This document shows positions 24,401-36,400 of a stretch of 64,000 bases of DNA, piece by piece. This stretch comes from Symsagittifera roscoffensis (taxonomy: Eukaryota; Xenacoelomorpha; Acoela; Convolutidae). The position numbers and the translations under genes are program-made. Each line of letters begins with the position of its first letter. Within the stretch, counting starts at the first letter, position 1. The stretch is taken from contig NC_087064.1 of assembly GCF_963678635.1 (NCBI RefSeq), positions 70,805,465 to 70,869,464 of the forward strand, in the 5' to 3' direction. The notes beneath the pieces were generated by a model. That model saw only the letters and a program-made list of their open reading frames with translations, was not told the DNA's origin and did not search any database.

Positions 24401-27400
24401 CAAAGTGCTGGGATTGTTGGAAGAGGGGTTGTTATACCCCCACCCCCTTCCTCTAGAAAGATCAAAAATGAAAATGAAAATTTTAAAAACAAAATGGTGT
24501 CAATATTAGTAGGAAATGCTAAATAGTTAAATTGGATGATCAAAAAGATGCTTTTTCTAGTTTAATTGCTTTACGCATTTTCATATTTTATTTTTCTAGC
24601 TTTTCTAGCTTAATTTAACGCTCGAGATATGCATTTTTAGTTTAAATAATTCAATTTTCTACAAAAAATGCACTTTAATTTTTCATCATTTCGGGGATAC
24701 AACCAAAAATACCCCTACATTTAATTGCAAAACAGATCTATTAAAGGAGCAAAGTTACGAAAAGCTAATGTCTATTTGAGATTTGAGATTCTTTTACGAC
24801 GAAGGTTTTAAGCTTATTTTGATTTGTTCTTTCCTACCTTCAATTTTTTTAGAACATTTTCGAAGAAATTTTGAATCGTCCGTTTTAGAGCTTCCTCTCC
24901 GCTATGTGGTACAATAAGGCTTCCACAATTCACTGCATCCGATTCTGAAGATCAACAGCTATTCATTCTGGAAACAAAAGGACGAATTCATCTGACAGGG
25001 CGCCAGAGCTGCTCAGTTGAATCTGCCGCTGTGAATTCTGGACTGAAAGTCAAGGTCATTTTCAAATCATCTTATCTCGATCTATCGAAGAGTGATAGTC
25101 TATGCAAAATATACCACGCTAGAACAAATGTCAGCTTCTATACTCTCAATTTTGAGGAGTTTTTCAAAAACTCGCCAGTGGAAGGAATCAAAAGCAGGAT
25201 TGCGAAATCCAAGGTCAGCTTCACCGATTACAGCAACGTTCTCAGATATCTTTTACTGTACAAGTATGGCGGCTTTTACATGGATATTGATGTGCTGGTG
25301 ATGAAATCTTTGTCCAGGCTGGAGAATTTTATTCCTATCACAATGCTAAAAACTGAAATGCTGTAAGTGCAATAATGTAAAAACACAAAATACTGCCCCC
25401 AGCGAGGTTCCATGAATAGGGCGGGGTGGGGGGGGGCGTAAGGGTCTGTGCGGAGAGTGTAGGTGTGTGGGTTGGGTGATTGAAGGGCAAGTGTGTGTGC
25501 GCTAAATATCCTTAGGATGAATTTAAAACCGAAAAATCAATAACAATTTCGTATTCTCGGCAATACAAAATTAATCGGCATAATTGATAATTTCATCCAA
25601 AACTTGCTGTAAAACAAGTTCATAAACTCTCCAATGATCGGCTCCGATAATAATTTATTTTGGCGCAAGCTAGCCACAAGAACCGGTAATGTCCTTGAGG
25701 CAAATTGCTCTTTTTGACGGTCAGCCATAATCAAGGCTGAACCGAATTAGAACCAAGAACAGTAAAAAAGGTTCAAATGGGTTCTACATAGATGAGGGTC
25801 TGTGGAAGGAGGATTCGAACCCGCGCCAACTGGCAAGTCTGTAAATAGTACGTTTGGAATAGGCCGCTCCTGCGCTTTTGTGTAGTTATATTTTGGTTCA
25901 ATCATATTCAAGTTCGTCTACATGCATTTATACTCTGGCTTACATTTGCGCTGCAACATCCTCCCCCCTGAAGATGGAAGAACCGGAGCGAGCTTAACGT
26001 CCGACCGCGTGACTTCACGGGTTGCGGTATTAACAAGGGCGTATCGGGCGCAACCGTCCTGTCCGTAGTTTAGCTTGTCGATTCGGCTGAGGGGGTAGTA
26101 CCCACGCGGATTATCGGCCTCGATCACCCATACGAAATCGCCTGTCTTAGGAGTGAAGTTAGATTGAGTTTGCCACATGACACGCTTATTCAGTGAAGGA
26201 ACATATTCGCGAAGCCAACGAGACCAAATAGCGGTAGCATACGACTGCGCTCCCCAGGTAAAAGCGAAGGAAGGCTAGTTGCATGCTGTCCAAGCTAAAA
26301 GTAGTTAAACACATCGACTCATCATGCACCTCTCTTCCTGAATACAGAGTGTAGATTCACGTAGTGGCCGAGCGTGTAGATTTGTTGCTGCAACCTCCCG
26401 CACTCGGATGCGGCCTAGAGGTAGGTAAATTCGCTCGAGATAAGCTATCCTAGAGGTATGAGACCAGTAATTTCCTCGCAAAAACAAATAACGTTCACGT
26501 CGAGAGATTTCAGACCAGTAACCTCCTGGTACAAACAAATTACCTCCTCGTCCAGAGGTTTGAAACCAGGAGTCGCTTCTGTGTACTTATGAATCCATTC
26601 TCTGCAAATCTCTTGAAGCGTATATAACGGTGAAGCTCGTGTCGGCAAACTATCAAATAATCAGGGTACTGACGGTCCCTTGTGGGGCGCCAAAATGTGC
26701 GCCAAAACGTGCTAAAAATCCGTACGATGAAAATAAAACCGAAAAATCAGTAATAAACTTGTATTCTCGGCAATACAAAATTCATTGGCAATATTGATAA
26801 CTTCATCCAAAATTTGCTGTAAAACAAGTTCATAAACTCCCCAATAATCGGATCCGATTGTAATTTGTTTCAGCGCAAGCTAGCCTTAAGAACCGGTAAT
26901 GTCCTTGAGACAAATTGCCCTTTTTGACGGTCAGCCTTAAACAAGGCTTAACCGAATTATAACCAAAAAATAGTAAAAAACTGTCAAATAGCGCTAAAGC
27001 CCCTCGGGTCTACATGTTTTAAGGTCTGCCTATGGGGGGTTTGAACCCGCGCCAGCTGACAAGTCTGTATATAGTACGTTCGGAAGAAGCCGCTCGGCCA
27101 GCTGCGCTAATGTGTAGTTATTTTTTGCTTCAATCATATTCAAGTTCGTCTACATGCATTTATACTCTGGCTTACATTTGCGCTGCAACATCCTCCCCCC
27201 TGAAGATGGAAGAACCGGAGCGAGCTTAACGTCCGACCGCGTGACTTCACGGGTTGCGGTATTAACAAGGGCGTATCGGGCGCAACCGTCCTGTCCGTAG
27301 TTTAGCTTGACGATTCGGCTGAGGGGGTAGTACCCACTCGGATTATCGGCCTCGATCACCCATACGAAATCGCCTGTCTTAGGAGTGAAGTTAGAATGAG

Positions 27401-30400
27401 TTTGCCACATGACACGCTTATTCAGTGAAGGAACATATTCGCGAAGCCAACGAGACCAAATAGCGGTAGCATACGACTGCGCTCCCCAGGTAAAAGCGAA
27501 GGAAGGCTAGTTGCATGCTGTCCAAGCTAAAAGTGGTTTGGGTTAAAGCTTCTAACTCGCGTGAATCTGTACTAAGGGGAGTGATTGGCCTCGAATTCAA
27601 AGACTGCTCAACTAAGCAGAGCGTTTTACCTAACAGCTCTTCAGTAATTCGCCTACTGCCTAGTATATCGTAAAGCACGCGCTTCACGCTTAGGACGAGC
27701 CGCTCCCAAGAGCCGCCATGATGTGGTGCGCCTGGCGGATTTTCAGAGAAACACTTTTCTGTGCAAAAATGGCCGGAGCCATGTCGTTTCAACTCTTGAT
27801 GCGGGCAAGTAATTCTTTTTCCGCACCAACGAATTTCGTGCCGTTATCCGAGGAGATCGTGCTTGGTGTATAACGACGCGCAATGAACCGTTCAATGCCC
27901 ATGACACAAGAATTAGTGTTCAGATATGGTACAATCTCAATGTGTACAGCCCTAGTGGTGAGTCAAGTGAAAAGAAATCCCCATCTTTTTTCAGTGCTTC
28001 AGCGACCGGGACGTAATGCGGACCAAAGTAATCCACACCCGTATGATTAAAGGGTGGCTGCTTATATCCGAGACGTTCAACAGGCAAACTGGACATAATT
28101 GGCTGGATGGTACATGCTTTGCGTTTACGGCATGTTACACATTGATTTTCGATAGACCAAAGTAGTCGGCGCTACCCGAGTACTGCATTTTTCATGTTTA
28201 AAACGGAGCGCATGTAATCTAAACCTCAATGAAAATGCTTATGGTGGAGGCTAAGGGGCTCAGCAAGCGAACTAGGGTATGCCGGGCGTCGATTAATACT
28301 GGGTGTTTAGTATCAAACTCGCTATTAAATAAGCAAACGATCCAGCAGGTGGAACAAATTATACCAGCGAAACCGAAAAAGGGAGAGTGTATGGCAATTT
28401 TTCTAGTATTGTTAATAGGTTTGCCAGTGGTGAGTATTTCAACTCAACGGGGAAGGATTCCATCTGAGCAAGGTAAAATAGTTTGTTTTCTGCAATATCA
28501 AGTTCAGTGAGGTCAGTGATCCGTAAGTCCTTACGCGGAAATGCTTATGTGAAGGCAGTATCCTCAACATAAAGGCGACAACTCTTTTATATCTCGTAAA
28601 GGAAATAAGTGTTCGAGATGTTTGATGGATGTGATATCGGTGACGAAGGAAGATGGTGTCTCCAAGCAATTATCGACTTCACAAGAAGGACCCTTCAAAC
28701 GGTTTTTTTTATCACACTTTCGTCGGGTTAAACGGCCAATCAGTAGTCCTGAGAATGCTCGGTCCAATAACGCAGCTGCTATCCTTGACGGCTTCCAAAG
28801 AAATCCCCCGCGTATCAATATCAGTGGGGTTATCGCCGCTCAGAACATGGTGCCACTCATCAAAAGTGGTCGTTTTGAGGATCTCGCCGATACGGTTAGC
28901 GAAAAAATCCGGGTAATTTGTCACTGGAGTTTAGCCACTGCAAAACTTTAGTACTGTTTGTCCATGTGTAGACTTGATTAATGTTAACGATAAGTGCTGT
29001 CAGTATATCATCTTTCAGTCGTGTGGCGAGCAGAGCAGCTTGAAGCTCTAGCTACGGTATTGTGAAAAATGCTTATTTGATACGTGATTTAAATCCTTTC
29101 TTTGAACAAATTAACTATACCGTAGATCACAAAAGATAGTGTTTCGGATAACATCCGAAGGTGTCAAACACTCCGAAGGCCAAACACCTGTCAATGATGT
29201 CTAGCAAAAGAAGAACTGAAATGATTGACAAGAGAAACTAGCAAGAACTAAATAATAACTCAGATGACTAATTTAGCACTATGACTTTCCCTCTTGTATG
29301 CATGGATTTTATTGAAGTGAAATTTAGGTACTAGATGTAAAGTTTTGAAACACAAAGTTGTGATTGACCCCACCGATACTAGCTCACAATTCCCGAATTA
29401 AGGTTTATAGTAATGAACGATCAAGTACTAAGTTTTTAAGGTTATGTAACAGTTTTTAGTTTGTTCAAAAGTTTTTAACATTTTTCTCTTGGTTACTTCA
29501 CCTTTCTCCCCGAACAAACTCCGCTTCACTCACTTCACTCGTCTTCATTTTCCTTCTTGCCGCCGCGTGAGATATGCTCGATCATAGGTTTCCGACACCG
29601 CCTTTGGCATTTTTGCTCCTTCGTCGTCCGCCGCTCCTTTATTTATCGTTTTCTTGCGCGATTTCTCGTTTCCTGTTTGTGCGCCCTTCGTACTTGTTGT
29701 GGCCTATTGTTCGGTGAATGCCAGCTCGAGAACCGCCCGCTCCGTATCCTCCTGTTTAATGTTGATTTTTGGATATACCTCACACCAGTTGCCACCAGTT
29801 GCTTCGATTTGCCTTCCCTCTCTGCTACTTCCTTTCCGATTTGTCCCGCCGCTCGTCGTTTCCCATTTTCTCGACTCAGCCAGTTTTTATCATAATCCAG
29901 TCGGCGCTGAGGATTTTGTTAACCCTGCGACACGTTTCTTCGCCGTGCTCAATTTCCGTATCGCAACTTCGGATTTCCTAAGCAAGCTACCATTACTCAT
30001 TTTAAGCGTATGCCAGCTTTCCGCCACAACTTTTTTTCAAAACAGTATGTACCTGCTTAGGTTTTTGTTTCCGGTATGCTGAACGACTATACAAAGGGAT
30101 CCTGCTGTTGGCTCATCTGCTTGGTCCAGTGTTTGTGCAGTTGATAGGGTCAGTGGGTGGTTTCGGGTCTTGTTCCCCCATACTGATTGTCCGACCTCAC
30201 ACCCCGAAATGGTGTCGGCCGGTTTTGACATTCCTTGTACCTCCGGATCTTGTTTATCTATACAAGCAGATTTAGATTTTAGGACATTAGATTAATTCAA
30301 ATTCCTGAGCGATGGTTTTTTGGTTAAACTTCGAAGTACTGTGTTCGCTTCCTTGCCATGGTGAAGCTCGAATGGCGTTAATTTTAGAGTAACAATCGGC

Positions 30401-33400
30401 GAAAACCACAATGCCCCCAGTGCTCTTTCTACCATTTTCTCCAAAAGTGACATCAACATCAACCGGTGGCTTGATGGTCATTTACCGGCGACTGTACGAT
30501 TTCAGTGCCTTCGGTATGACAAAACGTTTTAACGTCTTTTGACATAAAATTCGTTCCTTGGTCAACATGAATTGTCCGAGGCATCCCATGGTTATTAATG
30601 TAGGATTTGAGACTTTTTAGAATTTTTTCTGAGCGGTTTTTATTGCAGACCATAGCGGATGGCCATCTAGAGAATCTATCCACTGCCACGATCACATAAT
30701 TCGTTGATTCCTGCAGGTAACTTATTGGTCCCCAAAAATCCAATTGGATGGCCTCATTAGGCTCTTTCGGTTCGGCTATTTTGCCTAAGTCCCCTTTAGT
30801 ACACATTGAGTTTAAGTTCTTACCGGCGAGTGTACCTTCCTGGCATTTCTCCGCGATGGATGCTATGTTCCGGTCGAAACATGGATACCAGATATCCTTT
30901 GCCGCCGCCAACATGTTACGTTTCCCGTGATGAAAATAGTGTAAACGGTTGTTGATAGCTTTATGTAGGAATTTGGAATGACTAATGTATCATCCATCCA
31001 CAAACAATTTGCTTTAATTTGAAAATCATTGAGATATTGTGCGTAGTATCTATTCATCGCATAGCTTTTTGATGCAGTATCCAGCTCCTTAGATTTGATT
31101 AATTGGTAAATAACTTCTAATTGAGGTTTTGAGCGTATTGCGATTCCACAAACCGAAGATTAATTAACTCAGGTAAAACGTTGGCCTTATAAAAACTACT
31201 TTACAAATACGGGGGACTATAGACATAATATCGTGGGCCGGATTAACGGCAGGAAATGTTTCACCTGGAAATTGTGAAGGAATTGATAATATCGTATTTA
31301 GTTTGGTACTATTCGTCTCCGTAGTACTGGCATTTAGATCCTTTCCCCGATTACTCCTCCACTTCATCTTCTTCACTACTGGTAATACTAAGATGGCGTT
31401 TTAAAAAATTTTCTATTTTGCGAACTGATTGAGTTCTTACTATAAGTAGATTCTGATCGACTGTTTTTACAAGTAGTAATCGCTCCAACTAATCTGTTTA
31501 TAGCCTCATTTGACAGTCGGAGCGGCGTATCCGCATTCCAAGTGGTTGATTTGTCCTTGCAACATCGTTTGCCCTCTACTGGCGATATTCGCTTACAAAA
31601 TTTGACTATCGTCTTTTGATTAGCGATTTTCCAGTTCGATATGTCAGGGTTATTATTTCTTTCATGATGTACAGTTTCCGGACCCTTGGATAATTTTGTT
31701 TCATATCCGAGGGCGCTTTGAATTGAATTGATTTGAGCGACCGTGATCCTACTGTCGTAAGCCGACACCGGTTTCGCTTCGCTGTTCGGGTGTCTGGAAA
31801 GATATTCCTCTAAACCGATTTTTGCCCCTGGCATATGTTCTCTTTCAAAATTAAACGGAATTAATCTATGGAGCCATCGTGTTAAACGACCAAACATTGT
31901 TTTGTTCTTCTTATTTTTTCCGTTTAAAAGTGATACTAGCGTTTTAAAATCGGTAAACTACTTGAAATTTTCGTCGTAAAACGTTAATCAGAAAAAGTTT
32001 TGCTCCCATACAATAGCGAGCATTTCTAGTTTGATGGTGGACTTCCGCTTTTCGGCGTCATTTAAATAGCGCGATGCGAACGAGATTGGTCGCCGCCCTT
32101 CGGTACAAAGTTACAAAGTTACTCTAGTACGGCTCCCAATCCGTTGTGGCTAGCGTCGCACACTATTAGAATTTCTTTATGTACATCAAAATACCGAAAC
32201 TCCACGATGTTTGCGACCTGATGTTTTATATTTTCAAATGCTCCCTGACACTCCGCTGTCCATACATATTCGTTTTTCTTGCCTAATAACGGTCTTATTG
32301 GGGTTGATGATTCTGCCAATGCTGGTAAATACTGGTGTAGACTGTGAATTGACCCCATAAAAGATTTTAGCTGAGATAGTGTGTGAGGCGGCTTGAGTGT
32401 TTCAATTGGCTCCGTTTTCCGAATGAGCGGCGTTACTCCTGTCGATGTAATTTTATGTCCTAACCATTCACATTCTTTTTGAGCGAAATTACATTTCGTT
32501 AGATTCAATGACATAGTCTCTTTGTCTAACATCCGTAAAATTTTCTCCACGGTTGATATATGTTCAATTTCAGAAGTTTAGTGACCACTAAGATATTATT
32601 GATAAACGCATGCGCCTGTGGATATTCCGAAAGGATCGAATCCATCACCCGTTGGAATTCCGCCGGCATTGTTGTTAGACCGTAGAATCCGATTTTAAAT
32701 CTATACGTTCCGGTCGATTTACTACCCACTAGTGAGAAATTACAATGCAAGCTGGTATCTTGGCTTGGTGGCAGTTGTCCGTATGCATACGTGAGATCCA
32801 TAGTGGAGATCCAAGTATTTTTTGCCCAAGAAGGGCGGATCGGCAAAACTCGAGCTCGAGGCACGGGAATTGAATAAGCAGGTGCATAACAACAAGTACC
32901 AAATGCCGAAAATCGAGGAACTAATGGACACCGTCGGCCAAATGATAACTGAAAAGAACAGTTATCGTTTGGCCGACGGTGTCCATTAGTTCCTCGATTT
33001 TTGGCATTTGGTACTTGTTCTTATGCACCTGCTTATTCAATTCGCGTGCCTCAAGCTCGAGTTTTTCCGAACTGCCCTTCTTGACCGTAATTACAATCGG
33101 TGATACAAAAAATTTGTCCGAGCATTCTTCCAAATTTTCTATGAGCCCTTGTTTTGTTAATTTATCAATTTCTCTGTTGACTTTTTCTTGTCGTGTTATT
33201 GGCTACATTCGTCTTTTTTGTTGGATCATTATCAGATTTGCAAAAAGTTCGGCTTGGATTTTATAATTACGTATTTTCCCCACCTGTTTAAATAGATTTA
33301 AAAAAGTTTACTGAAGTAATCCTGCCACTTCTCCAGATGATTGTCGTCATCAGCAACGGCTTCGTCCTGGATCGACATCAATTTTGGCCCAGTTTTTTCT

Positions 33401-36400
33401 GGACTAAATGCAATTCTAACTCTGCCATCAGGTCCCGTCCGATGATGGATGGTCGGGTTCCTCCGATAACCTTGATTGGCGCAGATGTCACCATGCCATT
33501 CGACAGTGGCTCCACTCTCTTTTTTCCCAGTAAGTGTATTGGATTAGTCCCGTAGTCGCGAAATTCTTGACCCTTCAGTTCGACCTCTTGTAAGTTTATG
33601 CTTGCGGCACCTTATCTTTTCCGGAGTTCCCCAATGGTAAATATCGAGATCGGTGGCCCACTGTCGATCCCTACGCTTGTTTTCCGCCCGTTGATTTTAG
33701 TAGGAAGTTTTGCCCCCGCTACGTGTAGATCCGCATTCTTCTTTGCTCGCACCGCCATCACCATGTAGTCTCCCTGAACTGTCAGAGTCCTACGATCGGA
33801 CTCGTTTTTCTTGGGGCTTGTTCACCCATCCCAACGAGCTTCCGTGTTGCGATTCGTCATCCTCCATTTCTTCCGATTCGAAACGCTCTTGGCCGTCCTG
33901 TCCTTGGATTATTCCCAATGATGGACTCCCACTATTGTTTTTCTTTGTCCAGCACGTCCGTTCAAAATGCCCGATTTTTCGACAAAAATGCAAGTTACAT
34001 TTTTGGCTGCATATTCGTTCATGTGCTCTCTTGTGAACTCAGGTTTATCACATTTGTAACACCTCCGGTCTCCCGTGTTCACGCCCTCTCGGTACGACCC
34101 TCGGCCTGGCACTTGGCCACTTCCTCTCCCCCGATTATTTCGGTATCCACCTCGAATGACTCCCAACGGTTACATATTGATATGTATTCCGCCGAAAGAG
34201 CAATACGGTATGCGTCTTCCGGTGTTTTCGTGGCTCTACACAACACATTTTGAGCCTCGCGATTCGTCATGTTAACGATGAAAACGTCGCGTAACACTCG
34301 TGATTCCAGTGCACCGAAAAAGCACGGCGCCACCAATCCACTCAGAACTGAATGAAACTGCTCCAACGACTCCCAAATTTGCTGCTTTCTTGACAACAAC
34401 TAAATAACTTCGTATGTTTCGTTTTGTTCCTTCTTGAACTCCCTCTCCATCGCATCGTGCACCCTCGAATAGCGTGCGTCCCCCAATTCCAGATGTGGCT
34501 TGCGTTTGTGAAACTCTTGTTGTCTTTTCTCCCACAGGCACAGGTATGAAATCGAAAATAAAATTTGCTACGCCTCCAGCTGGTTTTTCCATCAACGTTT
34601 TCCGGCAACGCCGCAATCTGCGTGGCGTCGAGCGTAATCGCGAAAAAAGAAATTCTTCGGGTTTATGGAATGCTTCGCGACTATTCTCCACTGGAAGTGG
34701 TTTAACCAGAATACCCATACCATTGGGGGGGGGGGGGTACCACACACTCAGACGGCAAAAAGGATAAAATTCCAAGTGGGTTTTTAACCCCACTTGGGCC
34801 TGCTTATTGCGCCATGTGAAAAATGCTTGTTTGATAAGTGAATTCAATCGTTTTTTTAAACAAATGAACTATACCGTAGATCACAAAAGATAGTGTTTCA
34901 GATAACATCCGACGGTGTCAAAAACTCCGAAGGCCAAATACCTATCAATGATGTCTAGCACTAGAAGAACTGAAATGGTTGACAAGAGAAACTAGCAAGA
35001 ACTAAATAACAACTCAGATGACTCACTCAGCCCTGTGACATTATAGACAGCGCTTTCATGGGTGCAACGCGAGCTTTACCAAAGATGAAGGATTTTTTGA
35101 GTTTTGTGCGAACTCGAGAGTCGCGCACACAAGAACCAAGCGCACAGAAATTATCTTGCGAGCTATCACCGAATATGTGGAGCTCAATTTGATCCACAGG
35201 TTCTGTGAAGTAACAGCGGGGAATAATCAATTGCCCTAAGAGACGGAGACTGGCAATTCGTCGTCCTAACTTTGGCCAATGATTTCAGCAAAAGACGTGC
35301 CCTAATTGTGTATGTGGCTACTAACCCAACAGAATCAAACAAAGAAGACTTAAAATTCAAGACGGTTCGTTGAGTTATTGTCTTATCGAGAGAACGATCG
35401 ACAACTCTGCTAAAACCCACTGTGTCTTTGAAATGGTCCCACGTAAGAACTAAAACGTGTGTTGCCTGTTCGGTGCCATTGCATGTTTCTTTGACCGTTA
35501 AAGAAGTGGTTTAGTAAACCTCGGGGTTCATTGCCAAAGTATTTTCATCAGCATTACTGACAAATTTAGTAAAATTCAATCCCACAACTTAAGTAAAGAA
35601 ATTAAATCATGGCTAATTCTAATTGCATAGGTAACGTCCTCGAACAAATCCAAGTAATCGTTCATGTAAAGTTTTTCATTTACGACTGATGCGGCCTCAG
35701 AGTATCTGGACATATTATTAATTGATGTTTTTCGCAACGCAAAATTGGCGCATGAAGGCGAATACCGTGCGCCGAATAAATGGCGAGTGTACTGGTGCAC
35801 TACTACATTGGAAGTGGTATCCTCCCGCCAAAAACAATGGAGCAAAATTTGATTGCGGGCGAGGACCTCTATCTGGAGGATCATACCCTCTATATCCTCG
35901 GAGACGGCGTACTTATGTTGGTGGAGTCGCAAAAGTTCAAAAATAAATTTTAGAGTAGGTCCGGACCCATCAATAAGGACTTATTTTACGTTGTGCCAGG
36001 AAATTTAGAGGCCCCATCAAGGACTCGACGAACCTTACCGGTTTGTTTGGATTTACGATGGAATGGTTCGGAAGATACCACTCGCGATCGGAACGTCTAC
36101 AAGGACCATGCAGTTCGACAGTAACGACATAGCCTCTCCTAATGTCCTCTCTAATTGTTTATGCGTATCTTTCGCAGAGTTCAGGGGCTTTACTCAACCT
36201 TCTCTCGAGTGTTTTAAATTGGGCGAGTGAAGAGTTTTAATTGTTTGGCCGACTGACATTACTATCAATCCAAAGTCTTGGCAAAATGTATCTTTCACCA
36301 TTGTTAATGGTTTCAGAATTAAGGATGGATGAAGCTTGTTAATTCACGGAGGAACGGGCATCGACTTGTTTCAAAGCACCATAAGATTCCAACTCGTACC

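Larger units (their letters stand above)
29061..35040 (-). mobile_element. Ty3/gypsy element nested in the BEL RNase H
   Basis: A 5.98-kb element in minus orientation with 226-bp LTRs, a primer site (TGGCGCAATAAGCAGG, minus strand, next to the 5' LTR), gag with CCHC knuckles, protease, RT, RNase H and integrase in the standard order. BEL coding sequence reads straight into it on one side (VAPMKALSI, 35041) and out on the other (29058), which fixes the insertion site. All genes are damaged, and the RT active site and protease frame are lost. Confidence 0.88.

Noticed and set aside
29557-30082. Overlapping + strand frames of 70-142 codons, Cys/Leu/Phe-rich
   Set aside because: They lie antisense to the 3' end of the nested gypsy element, show no domain, and three frames are open at once, as expected from composition.
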